Origin: Verrucomicrobiota bacterium
GTDB lineage: Bacteria > Verrucomicrobiota > Verrucomicrobiia > Chthoniobacterales > JAFAMB01
Assembly: GCA_019247695.1 (NCBI GenBank)
Contig: JAFBAP010000015.1
Span: 1-51,300 of the forward strand
Direction of reading: 5' to 3'
DNA length: 51,300 nucleotides
How positions within the stretch are numbered: the stretch's first letter is position 1; each line of letters begins with the position of its first letter. This document shows positions 32,018-40,923 of this stretch, in pieces. The translations under genes and the position numbers were made by a program. The notes under the pieces were generated by a model. It saw only the letters and a program-made list of their open reading frames with translations. It ran no database searches and was not told where the DNA came from.

Positions 32018-34465
32018 CTACTGGCTCGTTATATCCAGGCGCGTGCCCTGGCCAGAGTTGGTAGTAACGATCACTTCCCGGCCGCGGTGGGTGTCGCGGA
32101 CTTCGTAAGCCGAAGGGCTGCCGTTAAGGGTGACGGAGGTTATGACGCTGGCCGGCGGCAATGCGTAGCCGATCTTCAGCTGAAACCCTCTCGGGGTACT
32201 GGCCTGGGTCGTGTAGTGCGCCCCGTTCTGCGTCGCCGACGCGCTCATCGTCCCGGCGCCGACCCGGATGTTGTCCGCGGATAAAGCAGGCCATTCAGGC
32301 GGAAGCTCCGGCACGACGAGGATTTCGCGGTTCGGGACGTCAGGGCGAACTCCCAAAAAATGATAGATCACGGGCCATTCGATTCCGTACGACGACCAGG
32401 CCTGCATCACCATGGCGCGAGCGGTAAAGTCCTGGAAGTAGGCGTAATCCGGGCTGTCGAACAGTTCCGGCAACGCACCCGGCTGCTCGGTGTCGAGTTC
32501 CGAAGCGATAAAGGTCACGTACCGCAGTGATTCGCTCATCCGGCCGTAGTTCGCCTCGGCGACCGCCATGACTGAGGTGTTCAGGGCAGAGGCTTGGCGG
32601 CTGCCCTTGATTCCCCGGTCAGGATCCTGCCCTTGTTGGTAAAAGCCTGTGTCGCCGGTGAAGATTGGTCCTTCCAGCGTCGGAAAAGCGGTCGCGGCGT
32701 GATCCGGTGGGGCGATGCCGGTTTCCATCGGGGTGGCATTAATCCAATAGAGTTGCTGGAGTTGGGTGATGGGTTGGGTTCCCAACGTCGCGCTCGGATC
32801 CGTCGGCACCGCGTGGTTGAGGGCCAGCGAGTCAGCATAGAGGTTTTGGCTCGGGTCCCACCAGTCGTGGTCAAACTTTGCCGCCAGGGCCTCGGCCTGG
32901 CCTGCGGCCCAGTTGAACGTCGCGAGATCGCCTTTATTCCTGGCCATTTGGGCAAGGTCCCGCAAGGCTCGGATCGTGTAGACGGCGACGTCGAGTTTCT
33001 TCGCCCCCAGTCCCGCGGCTTCCACCATGCCCGCGCCTTCCGGCCAGCCGTCTCCGTTCGAAACCAGCTGCGTCGTGATGTAGTTGAGCCCGTCCTTGAT
33101 AAACTCGTAGTTTTCGTCGCGGAACGCGTTATCGCCCGACCACCGCCATACCGTGGCGACGGCGGTTGCGAACTCCGCCGTCTCGTTGGTGTCGCCGGGC
33201 TGCGCGTTGGTACCGAAGTAGATGTCACCGGTCGTGACGATCTCATGCAGCACTTTGCCGGTTGCACCGTTCACCGCCCGCGAGACTTCGCGGATGGTTC
33301 GCAGATGATCTTCGGCCGCTTCCCATTGCCCGACGGCAACCAGCGGGAAAGTGGTGTACGAACCGTCGGTGCCGAAAAACCAAGGGTAATCCGGGTACCC
33401 GGCCCCGATGCCGCTGAGAAGGAAGAAATAGGCTAGCGGCGAAGGGTACTGCTTTCCTTCGTTGGTATCGCGGATCTGGGCACCGAACACGTTGCGGCGC
33501 ATGTCGGCCAGGTTCAGCTTGGCCCAGTCATAGGCAGCCTGAACGGTGGCGTCGGGGATGCTGGCATTACTCAGCGGCAGGAGGGCCAGGCGTCGGCCGA
33601 GTTTCGCCGCAAGCAAACCATCCGGGTTCCCTAACCCAAGGAAGAGAGCGGCGTACGCTTCGTATTTGTCCAGGTGCGTCCCGGCGACTGCCAGCCAAAG
33701 CTTCACGGTCGAGTTCGGAGCGATAGTAAGCTGCCAACCAAGCTGCCCGGAGGCTTTCTTGCCGAGGTCAGCCGTGTTCGAGGAAAGGTTGGCGCCCACG
33801 AAACGGATGACGTCCTGGGGACCGCGGTCCGTGACCCGCCCTGCAACGAGCGCGTACCACGGTTTACCGGGCTCGGAGAACGACAACCCGGAAATCAGCG
33901 GATCAAAACTGACGTTATCCTTCTGGTCGAGCTGATCCGAAGTCAGCGTGGTGTCGGACCATGGGTAAGCCGGCAGGATCTCGCTGGTAGGTTGGAAGGC
34001 AAGCGTGGTGCTGGCGGGCTGGGCGGTCGTGTTCTGAATCTCCAGCCCTATTAACGCCACCGGCAAACCGTCCGGCGAGAACTCGGTCCGGCTGATTTGC
34101 AGCCCGGACGTAACGCCGGAAACCGGGTAGTCGAGCCGGACAAATCCCGGGGCAGAGGTGAACTTTTGGACGGCCGGCAGCGCGGTCCCCCCAAGCAGGA
34201 ATCGGTAGGAATCGAGCAATTTGATCGGATGCGACCATACGCCGCCCATGTGGCCCTTTATATGCCATCCGATCGCAGGAAAGCCACCATCCTGGGTACC
34301 GACGATGTAGGCGCGATCTCCGGTGACGACGTAGCGCTTCAGGGCCAGGTTCTCGGTCGTTGAGCGGGTAGGATAGCCGGAAGCGGGCGGTGTGGTCTGG
34401 GCCCACGCCGGAACTATCAATGATAGCGTAAGATAAACGAGCGGGAACAAACGTCTGCAGAGCAT
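32018..34465 (-). CDS. Secreted six-hairpin glycosidase-like protein
   Basis: The 815-residue protein has a signal peptide (hydrophobic 5-20, cleavage after AWA near 22), a beta-rich N-terminal half and a helical core (about 300-700) with repeated hydrophobic helices such as ETAEFATAVATVWRW, typical of (alpha/alpha)6 glycoside hydrolases (debranching-enzyme, GH15, GH63, GH78 types). A small beta domain ends the protein. I cannot assign the exact family or catalytic residues. An AAGGAG ribosome site (34474-34479) lies 8 bases before the ATG, one of the few clear ones in this window. Confidence 0.7.
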   Translation of the reverse strand: MLCRRLFPLVYLTLSLIVPAWAQTTPPASGYPTRSTTENLALKRYVVTGDRAYIVGTQDGGFPAIGWHIKGHMGGVWSHPIKLLDSYRFLLGGTALPAVQKFTSAPGFVRLDYPVSGVTSGLQISRTEFSPDGLPVALIGLEIQNTTAQPASTTLAFQPTSEILPAYPWSDTTLTSDQLDQKDNVSFDPLISGLSFSEPGKPWYALVAGRVTDRGPQDVIRFVGANLSSNTADLGKKASGQLGWQLTIAPNSTVKLWLAVAGTHLDKYEAYAALFLGLGNPDGLLAAKLGRRLALLPLSNASIPDATVQAAYDWAKLNLADMRRNVFGAQIRDTNEGKQYPSPLAYFFLLSGIGAGYPDYPWFFGTDGSYTTFPLVAVGQWEAAEDHLRTIREVSRAVNGATGKVLHEIVTTGDIYFGTNAQPGDTNETAEFATAVATVWRWSGDNAFRDENYEFIKDGLNYITTQLVSNGDGWPEGAGMVEAAGLGAKKLDVAVYTIRALRDLAQMARNKGDLATFNWAAGQAEALAAKFDHDWWDPSQNLYADSLALNHAVPTDPSATLGTQPITQLQQLYWINATPMETGIAPPDHAATAFPTLEGPIFTGDTGFYQQGQDPDRGIKGSRQASALNTSVMAVAEANYGRMSESLRYVTFIASELDTEQPGALPELFDSPDYAYFQDFTARAMVMQAWSSYGIEWPVIYHFLGVRPDVPNREILVVPELPPEWPALSADNIRVGAGTMSASATQNGAHYTTQASTPRGFQLKIGYALPPASVITSVTLNGSPSAYEVRDTHRGREVIVTTNSGQGTRLDITSQ

Positions 34466-34473
34466 AGAACCAA

Positions 34474-34479
34474 CTCCTT
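34474..34479 (-). promoter_or_regulatory. Strong Shine-Dalgarno of the glycosidase-like gene
   Basis: AAGGAG on the minus strand, 8 bases before ATG 34465, fixes this start. Most other genes in the window lack a comparable site. Confidence 0.8.
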
Positions 34480-34575
34480 AGTATTTTTCAAAATCGAACT
34501 CCCCCTGGTTTGCATCGCCTGGCATCAACATGCCGGACTCATCCTTCAATCGATCTTTGGTTTAAAGGATTCCAG

Positions 34576-34896
34576 CGGCGGAACACGGCGGGAAGAGGAC
34601 GATCATCCATCGCACACCCTTAGGCAGTGTCGCGCCAGAACATCACCCGCAGCGGATCCGCAGAACACGCAGAAAAGAGGAAACATCCACAGATTACACA
34701 GATTAAGAGGACCTGGGGGCAGCTCAAAGTTGACACTCGCACCCACCCCGCATGCCGCCGCTCCGAACTCCGAACTCCGAACCCCGAACCCCGAACCCCG
34801 AACCCCGAACTCCGAACTCTTTCCTCTTCCCGCCGTGGTCGCCGTGTTCCGTCGTGTTCGCCGTGTGAACTCTTACGTTGTGCCCGCCGTGTGACC
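34576..34896. repeat. Composite intergenic repeat block with variant CTCCGAA array
   Basis: It contains AACACGGCGGGAAGAGG, a 50-base stretch not seen in the other blocks, ATCCGCAGAACACGCAG ... CACAGATTAAG (34659-34708), a spacer, eight heptamers at 34761-34816 in which three CTCCGAA are followed by four CCCCGAA and one CTCCGAA, and an inverted CACGGCG module ending GTGTGACC. Same orientation as the blocks at 24131 and 31605. Confidence 0.92.
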
Positions 34897-34910
34897 AAAC
34901 TCCGAACCCG

Positions 34911-35417
34911 CTACTCCTCCGTCAGTTTGAGTTCGGCGAACCAGAAGGTGCTCTGGTCAACCGAAAGATCGCTGAACGTCAGGCGAGCGGGATCGGCGTT
35001 TTCAGAAGGGGTAAACTCCACGGTGTAAGTCTTCCATTGATCGCCGAGCGCCACGTTGGTCCCCTGAACCAGTGAGGCCTGGTTACCGGTGGCCTTTTCC
35101 GGCACGACGTAGACGTATTCCCGCGAAGAACTCTTGGCGCGAAAGGCACACCGGTAACGTTTGCCCGCCTGAAACTTGAGGGCCGGTACCCGCAGTTCGA
35201 CGCTCCAGAAAAGGGGCCCCGGCTTCGAAACGGTGACGGCCGCGACCTTTGCGCCGCTGGCTTCCTCGACCACGCGCTCCAAACGTGCCTGAGCGCCTCG
35301 TTGCACTTCGAGCTGAAACAGGGCCGGATCCGGCACCACTTCCTGCGCAAACCCGGCAGCGGCCGGCACGAGACAAATCAGGAAAACGCTCCGGACCACC
35401 AAATCAGGGACACGCAT
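34911..35417 (-). CDS. Small secreted protein, carbohydrate-binding-like
   Basis: The 168-residue protein has a signal peptide (hydrophobic 8-24) and a mature beta-rich domain. Segments such as FQAGKRYRCAFRAKSS and DQWKTYTVEFTPSENADPARLTF are in the style of CBM4/9-type jelly-roll modules, which bind polysaccharides. It has no catalytic domain. It lies behind the large glycosidase-like gene on the same strand, separated by a repeat block, so a joint role in polysaccharide handling is possible but not shown. Confidence 0.65.
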   Translation of the reverse strand: MRVPDLVVRSVFLICLVPAAAGFAQEVVPDPALFQLEVQRGAQARLERVVEEASGAKVAAVTVSKPGPLFWSVELRVPALKFQAGKRYRCAFRAKSSSREYVYVVPEKATGNQASLVQGTNVALGDQWKTYTVEFTPSENADPARLTFSDLSVDQSTFWFAELKLTEE

Positions 35418-35429
35418 AGGGTCCTCATT

Positions 35430-36155
35430 TCAGGTCACGCCTGGGTTTTCAAGCCAGATCGCGTGGCGCGCCACAGGAAACCGGCGATACCCGAAATGCT
35501 GCCACCCGGCCTGCCGGGCCAAGGCCCTGAACTCGGCGGCCGCGAACGCCCGGCGCATCGACATCCGCGCGTCGTGCCTGGTCATTCGCTGCCGGAATGC
35601 CAACTCAGTCAGAAGGTAGATCCCGAGGAGGCTGAGATCGGACCGCTCGATATCCGCAATTAATACCGCTTTCCGCGCGAACATCCGAGCGCGGCGCAAG
35701 AGCGCCACGGCCTGAGCATCGCTGAAGTGATGCAACGCCAGGGAGCAAAACACATAATCATAGGCGGCTTCAGGCTGGAAGCGCGTCACGTCCGCACGGA
35801 TCAGTCTGATCTCAGGGTAACAAGCGCATTGGGCTTCCGCCAACGCCAGGGTCGAGGCTTGAAAATCGACGGCATCCACCCGGATGGCGACGGCGCGTGC
35901 CCGTCCCCAATCGACGATGTACCTTGGGATGTCGGCCGTCGCCGTACAAAAATCCAGCAGAGACGCCCGGTGCCCGGGCCGGAACCATCGCCGCAGAAAA
36001 TGTTCAACCAACGCGTAGCTGCCGAACCAGCGGTTTAACCGCTGCAGGTTGTGCAGGTCGCAGATGAGCTCCGGGGAGATCGGCTGATCTTCGTCCATGA
36101 GCTCGCGTTCAGCGGCGTCAAAGCTTCGTTCCGGAAACAGCCAGTTACTGGACAT
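35430..36155 (-). CDS. Class I SAM-dependent methyltransferase-like protein
   Basis: The 241-residue protein resembles small-molecule methyltransferases: motif I region LLDFCTATADIP, acidic VDAVDF at the end of strand 2, and a later YDYVFCSLALHHFSD segment. The glycines of motif I (D-x-G-x-G-x-G) are replaced by Cys, Ala and Ala, so SAM binding may differ or be lost. ATG 36155 is used; a TTG five codons earlier lies in the edge of a repeat block. It ends 12 bp before the small secreted protein gene starts. Confidence 0.75.
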   Translation of the reverse strand: MSSNWLFPERSFDAAERELMDEDQPISPELICDLHNLQRLNRWFGSYALVEHFLRRWFRPGHRASLLDFCTATADIPRYIVDWGRARAVAIRVDAVDFQASTLALAEAQCACYPEIRLIRADVTRFQPEAAYDYVFCSLALHHFSDAQAVALLRRARMFARKAVLIADIERSDLSLLGIYLLTELAFRQRMTRHDARMSMRRAFAAAEFRALARQAGWQHFGYRRFPVARHAIWLENPGVT

Positions 36156-36163
36156 CGTCAAGT

Positions 36164-36399
36164 GCCACAAATGAAGAGCGTGTCGGGTGTCGGGTGTCGG
36201 GTGTCGGGTGTCGGGTGTCGGGTGTCGGGTGAATCGTGGGGGAGCGCTGCCCCTGTCAAGCTTGTAATTCCTCTTTCCGCCGTGGTCGCCGTGGCTCGCC
36301 GTGTTCGCCGTGTGAACTCTTACGTTGTGCCCGCCACACCCGCTGCGGCCACCGTGTGACCGTGTGAACTCTGTCGTTTGCCCGGCACCTCACCATGAC
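36164..36399. repeat. Composite intergenic repeat block with TGTCGGG array
   Basis: It opens with the GCCACAAATG motif shared with the giant inverted repeat at 4258, then seven perfect TGTCGGG units (36181-36229), the segment AAGCTTGTAATTCCTC, and an inverted CACGGCG module through GTGTGACC. A related module order (CACGGCG, TTACAGGCTTGACA, CCGACAC heptamers) is seen on the opposite strand at 51180-51300. Confidence 0.92.
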
Positions 36400-37046
36400 C
36401 GCCGTGTGGCCAGGTACGCAAGCATGCGGCCGGTCCTGCCGCGTTCCTTGCGGTACGAATAGAAGCGCGTCAGGTCGGTGGCCGTGTTTTCCCCGTCGTC
36501 GGCGATCCGGCCCACGCCGGCTGCGGCCAACTGTCGCCGGATTTCAGCGGCAAAGTCGATTTCATACTCCGGCGGGCGAATGCAAGGGCTGAGTTGGGCA
36601 ACCAGGTCCGGCGGGTTTGTGCCGAACGCTTCCGACATCGTCCGGACGCAGCGCCCGGCGATATTCGCTTCGGTACCTTTTTTCCCGGAATGGATCAGCC
36701 CGATCGCCTGGCTTCGAGGGTCAACCAGGTAAACCGCACAACAGTCGGCCACAACAATTCCGAGAGTCACGCCTGGATCGCACGTCAGCAACGCATCGGC
36801 CCGGGCCGCGACCTCGGGAGAACTCGAGTCGATGACCGCGACGTCTCCGCCGTGCACCTGTTCGGCGCTGCGCAGCGGCGGCACCCCTGCCCTGCGCAGC
36901 ACCCGCCGATGAATCTCGACGAGGCGGGCCAGCGCCGTTTCCCGGTCGACGGCCACGTCGAGGCCGGGCACGCGGCACACAAATCCATGCTGCACCCCAG
37001 GGACGGCGGACAGCGCCGGAAACGCGAGCACCACCGGCTCAGTCAT
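36390..37046 (-). CDS. Laccase-domain (YfiH/PgeF-type) protein
   Basis: The 218-residue protein keeps the three metal ligands of the family: H65 (EQVHGGDV), C102 (VADCC) and H119 (LIHSG). E. coli YfiH hydrolyses wrongly built UDP-MurNAc-L-Ser and keeps peptidoglycan precursors clean; relatives act as purine nucleosidases. Here the usual H-A-G-W-R-G is HSGKKG, marking a divergent subgroup. ATG 37046 fits; it overlaps tolC by 8 bp. The last six residues (ATRRSW) and the stop come from the repeat-block sequence ACACGGCGGTCATGG. Confidence 0.85.
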   Translation of the reverse strand: MTEPVVLAFPALSAVPGVQHGFVCRVPGLDVAVDRETALARLVEIHRRVLRRAGVPPLRSAEQVHGGDVAVIDSSSPEVAARADALLTCDPGVTLGIVVADCCAVYLVDPRSQAIGLIHSGKKGTEANIAGRCVRTMSEAFGTNPPDLVAQLSPCIRPPEYEIDFAAEIRRQLAAAGVGRIADDGENTATDLTRFYSYRKERGRTGRMLAYLATRRSW

Positions 37047-38679
37047 TATTCCGCAAGTCAACCTTGCCGGCAGGCGGGGTGAGAGAGATCCGCTTGGCTT
37101 TAGCCGTCGCCGGCTTGTCAGGGTCCAACGGCGAATCGTGGCGGAACTTGGCCGCCTTGCTCGCCTCGCCGGTAGTCAGCGTGGACGGACGCGCCGTCGC
37201 CGAGTCAAACTCATTATTGTACTTGATTTCCGTGGCCGTGGAACGCTGGAACTCGATGACCGCTGAGATGTAGTTGAACTCAGCCTGCACGAAATTGGTC
37301 TCGGCCGTGGTCAACTGGGTCTGGGCATTCAGCACGTCGAGCTGGGTGCCGGTACCGGCCGCCAGGCGTTCATTCGAGAGGCGCAGGGCTTCGCGGGCCT
37401 CCTCGATCGCCTTCTGGGTGCTGACGATGGTTTCCTGGGCGTTCCGCAGATTGCTGACCGCCGTGGCCACTTCGAGCTCGACCTGCCGCACGGCGTCATC
37501 AAAGGTGGCTTTGGCCTGTTCCAGGCTGGCGCGCGCCTCCTTCACATTTCCGTAAGTTCTGAAGCCGTCGAAAATGTTCCAGCTCCCGGACAGACCGAGG
37601 AACCAGCCTTCTCGTGTTTTGGTCAGCTGCGTTGAGCTCGGATCGTTACGTTGTTCGAGGCCCGCCTGGGCCGTGATGGTCGGCTGGAAGCCGGCCGCCT
37701 GGACCGTGACGTTTTCAACCCCCGCCAGAACGTTGGACCGCTGTACCTTGAGGAACGGGCGGTCGGCGCGCGCAATCGCCAGGGCCGAGGCCAGATCAAA
37801 TTGGATCGGGGTGTAGGTCAGCATCCCGGCTACCGGCAAGGGTTCATCCGAGGCGTACTGCTGGTCTGCCGGGATGCCGAGCGTGCGCGCGAGCGTGAGC
37901 TGCGCGATGCGGTAGTTGTTGCGCGCGGTAATCAGGGACGGGATCTGGTTTTCGAGCTGGGTCTCGGCCTGAAGCACGTTGAACTGGGGGACCGTTCCAG
38001 CCTCGAATCGGCTGCGCTGGTCAGCCAGCTGGCTTTGCAGGAGGTTGACCGATTCTTCCTGGACCTGAATGAGCGCTCGGTCGAGGAGGATCTGGTCGAA
38101 CTGGGTGCGAACGTTGGCGACCACCTGGTCAATGGTGTCGCGCAACTGGTAGTACGCCGCATCCTCGCTGATGCGCGCCTGGCGCCGGGCGGCGATGTCC
38201 GCTCCGCCGTTCCACAAGGTCTGCGAAACGTAAAGCTGCACCACCCAGCTGTCAGTCGTTCCGCTGATGGCGCTCGTGACGCCGCCGAAGAGCTGGTTCA
38301 GGGGTACGCTCGCGGTATTGGAAGTGGTCAGCGGGGTACCGGCCGGCAGATTGGCCGGCGCCGCAACCAGGTCGAGGTTTGAGGTCGAGGAAGTATTCCC
38401 GCCGCTCGTGTGCAGCAATGCCGGATCGGTCTTCGAATAGGTGCCGGTCATCGTCAACTGCGGCAGGAGCGTTGATTGCGCCACCAGCACGATGCCGCGC
38501 TGCCGTTTCAGTTCCTGAACCTGCTCCAGAATCGAAGGGTTTTGCCGGAGGGCCAGCTGCACCGCTTCATCGATGGCCAGCGGGTGGCTCCGATAGGTGA
38601 TTCTCCCCGGGGCTTCTCCGGCACCGCAATTCCAAGCAAAGAAAATTCCTGCGGCAAAAACGGCGATAACGGGTCTCAT
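37039..38679 (-). CDS. TolC-family outer membrane efflux protein
   Basis: The 546-residue protein has a signal peptide and two OEP repeats, each with long coiled-coil helices (AIDEAVQLALRQNPSI at the start; ARASLEQAKATFDDAVRQVE later). The ERLAAGTGTQLDVLNAQ segment is a family signature. It forms a trimeric outer-membrane channel for type I secretion or multidrug efflux. No membrane fusion protein or pump gene is next to it. It overlaps the marR stop by 4 bp and the laccase-domain gene by 8 bp, so all three are probably coupled. Confidence 0.94.
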   Translation of the reverse strand: MRPVIAVFAAGIFFAWNCGAGEAPGRITYRSHPLAIDEAVQLALRQNPSILEQVQELKRQRGIVLVAQSTLLPQLTMTGTYSKTDPALLHTSGGNTSSTSNLDLVAAPANLPAGTPLTTSNTASVPLNQLFGGVTSAISGTTDSWVVQLYVSQTLWNGGADIAARRQARISEDAAYYQLRDTIDQVVANVRTQFDQILLDRALIQVQEESVNLLQSQLADQRSRFEAGTVPQFNVLQAETQLENQIPSLITARNNYRIAQLTLARTLGIPADQQYASDEPLPVAGMLTYTPIQFDLASALAIARADRPFLKVQRSNVLAGVENVTVQAAGFQPTITAQAGLEQRNDPSSTQLTKTREGWFLGLSGSWNIFDGFRTYGNVKEARASLEQAKATFDDAVRQVELEVATAVSNLRNAQETIVSTQKAIEEAREALRLSNERLAAGTGTQLDVLNAQTQLTTAETNFVQAEFNYISAVIEFQRSTATEIKYNNEFDSATARPSTLTTGEASKAAKFRHDSPLDPDKPATAKAKRISLTPPAGKVDLRNND

Positions 38680-39152
38680 GCTTTAGTGGGGGATATTTCG
38701 CAAAAGTCGGAAATCTTTCGATAAATTTCGATCCAGGTCTTACTTTCTTCCGGAGTTAGTCTGTCGCGCATCACCAGGCTGATCTTGTTGATCATGTCCT
38801 GGCGGATGCGTGCCACCAGATTCGAACCTTTGCGGGTGATCTTGACGATCACTTTACGACGGTCATCCTGCGCATGGGAACGCTGGACGTAGCCCAGTTT
38901 TTCCAGCCGATCGACCAGACCGGTGGCTGCCGCCGTCGTGTGCCCCATCCTGGCTGCGATCCCGGACATGGTCAGGAACTCATGCCGGACCAGGTACGTC
39001 AGCAGGAAAAACTGCGGAAACGAGACGCTGCCGCGTCCGAGTTCCTCTGAAAGTTGCAGGAGGAACCGACGCTGAAGCTTCATGGCGAGATCCGCCAATT
39101 CCTCCGCGTCCGCATGGAGACGATCGGTAGCGCCAGCCTCAGTCACGAGCAT
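38676..39152 (-). CDS. MarR-family transcriptional regulator
   Basis: The 158-residue protein has a winged helix (about 50-110) with TMSGIAARMGHTTAAATGLVDRL as recognition region (positions about 61-83) and the DDRRKV wing typical of MarR. Such dimers repress efflux genes and release DNA on binding phenolic ligands. It is the first gene ahead of tolC, so it probably controls its own operon. The 252-bp divergent gap to icd contains two AAGGACG copies (39154-39172) that could be part of an operator; this is weak. Confidence 0.93.
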   Translation of the reverse strand: MLVTEAGATDRLHADAEELADLAMKLQRRFLLQLSEELGRGSVSFPQFFLLTYLVRHEFLTMSGIAARMGHTTAAATGLVDRLEKLGYVQRSHAQDDRRKVIVKITRKGSNLVARIRQDMINKISLVMRDRLTPEESKTWIEIYRKISDFCEISPTKA

Positions 39153-39404
39153 AAAGGACGAAATTTAAGGACGTTAACCTTTTGGATGCCCGAGTTAAAC
39201 ATAGCCTGCGCATTTTTCAACCGCCAGCCGAATCGGCTGCAAACCTGAGCACCCTCTCAGGGGCTTCCTGCCCGGCCGCACCAAGCCACCCCGCCGCCGC
39301 CTCCCGGGTCCCGCTTCCATTTCCATTTGCACACCCCGGATTTTTGGGTGACCCATTGTTCTTCCCGGTGCCTCCGCCCCTGTTCCCCTGTTCTCCTGCC
39401 GATT

Positions 39405-40760
39405 ATGTCATACCAACAAGTGCAGCCGCCGGAAGGCGGTAAGGTGTCGATCGTTGACGGAAAACTACATTGCCCGGATAACCCGGTCATCCCGTTCATT
39501 CGCGGTGATGGCACGGGCCCGGACATTTGGGCGGCCAGCGAACGTATTTTCAACGCGGCCGTAGAAAAGGCCTACAAGGGCCAGAAAAAAATTGTGTGGT
39601 TTGAGGTGTTTGCCGGCGAGGCCGCAAAACAGCGGTTTGATAACTGGTTGCCGGATGACACCGTTAACGCCTTCAGGGAATACCTCGTGGGCATCAAGGG
39701 CCCGCTGACCACTCCCGTGGGCGGCGGCATCCGTTCGCTCAACGTGGCGTTGCGCCAGTTGTTGGACCTGTACGTGTGCCTCCGGCCCGTCCAATGGTTC
39801 GAGGGTGTGCCTTCGCCGGTCCGCCGTCCCGAGAAGGTGAACATGGTCATCTTTCGGGAAAACACCGAGGACATTTATGCCGGCATAGAGTTTCCGGCCG
39901 GCAGTCCGGAGGCGGAACGTTTCCTCAAATTTCTTCAAACGGAGTTTCCGAAAGAATTCGGCAAGATCCGGTTCGGCACGGAAGACGCCACAAAGGGGTT
40001 CCTGGCCTACGAATCGCGCCTTGGCGAGCCCAAGATCGAAGTCGGGATCGGCATCAAACCGGTAAGTCGCCTGGGGTCCGACCGGCTGATCGCGGCCGCC
40101 ATCCGTTATGCCATTGCGCAGAAGCGGAAGTCGGTCACGCTCGTGCACAAAGGCAACATCATGAAATTCACGGAAGGCGCATTTCGCGACTGGGGCTACC
40201 AACTGGCTGACACCCTGTTCGCCGACGAGACCTATTCCTGGGCTCGCTGGGAGCGAACGAAAAAGGAAAAGGGCGAGGCGGCCGCCAACGAAGAGCAAAA
40301 ACGCGCGCAGGCCGAAGGCAAAGTGATCATCAAGGACGCCATCGCCGACATTACCCTGCAGCAAGTGCTCACCCGGCCGGACGATTTCGACGTGATCGCC
40401 ACCCTTAACCTGAATGGCGATTACCTGTCGGACGCTTTGGCCGCCCAGGTCGGTGGTATCGGGATCGCCCCCGGGGGCAACATCAATTACCATAGCGGTC
40501 ACGCCATTTTCGAAGCCACCCATGGAACGGCGCCGAAGTACGCCAACCAGGACCGCGTAAACCCTGGATCCGTCGTGCTTTCAGGGGAGATGATGTTTCG
40601 GCATCTGGGCTGGACCGAAGCGGCCGACCTCATCATCAAGGGTCTCAACGGCGCGATCGCCAGCAAACGGGTCACGTATGATTTTGCCCGCCTGATGGAA
40701 GGCGCGACCGAAATCAAGTGCTCGGAGTTCGGCGACAATCTCATCCAGCACATGGGATAA
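39405..40760 (+). CDS. icd: Isocitrate dehydrogenase (NADP-dependent type)
   Basis: The 451-residue enzyme oxidises isocitrate to 2-oxoglutarate in the TCA cycle. Recognisable parts are [14 protein letters not shown] at the start, the [13 protein letters not shown] substrate segment with its phosphorylatable-type loop, [12 protein letters not shown], and the [10 protein letters not shown] coenzyme region. A charged insertion near 305-330 ([16 protein letters not shown]) is like that in other bacterial enzymes of this size. ATG 39405 fits the start of similar enzymes. An inverted heptamer repeat follows the stop directly. Confidence 0.96.
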   Translation: MSYQQVQPPEGGKVSIVDGKLHCPDNPVIPFIRGDGTGPDIWAASERIFNAAVEKAYKGQKKIVWFEVFAGEAAKQRFDNWLPDDTVNAFREYLVGIKGPLTTPVGGGIRSLNVALRQLLDLYVCLRPVQWFEGVPSPVRRPEKVNMVIFRENTEDIYAGIEFPAGSPEAERFLKFLQTEFPKEFGKIRFGTEDATKGFLAYESRLGEPKIEVGIGIKPVSRLGSDRLIAAAIRYAIAQKRKSVTLVHKGNIMKFTEGAFRDWGYQLADTLFADETYSWARWERTKKEKGEAAANEEQKRAQAEGKVIIKDAIADITLQQVLTRPDDFDVIATLNLNGDYLSDALAAQVGGIGIAPGGNINYHSGHAIFEATHGTAPKYANQDRVNPGSVVLSGEMMFRHLGWTEAADLIIKGLNGAIASKRVTYDFARLMEGATEIKCSEFGDNLIQHMG

Positions 40761-40922
40761 CGGGTTGCGGGTAACTCGTAACTGGTAACTGGTTTTCCCC
40801 GGCGACGGCGAGGAGACGAATCAACGCTGACTTTGACGGCGGCATCCGGTACTGGGAATGCCGCAGCAAAAGCTCCGAACTCGCACCAGCTACCAGTTAC
40901 CCGTTACCAGTTACGCGCTACC
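40761..40922. repeat. Inverted heptamer repeat between converging genes
   Basis: GGGTAAC/GGTAACT-type units (40765-40795) face CCAGTTACCCGTTACCAG-type units (40893-40920) across about 95 bases. It fills the gap between icd and the AI-2E transporter gene, whose ends converge here, and could serve as a two-way terminator. Confidence 0.8.
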
Positions 40923-40923
40923 A

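Noticed and set aside
39153-39404. MarR operator in the marR-icd gap
   Set aside because: Only two short AAGGACG copies and a GTTAAC are present; no extended palindrome supports a firm call.
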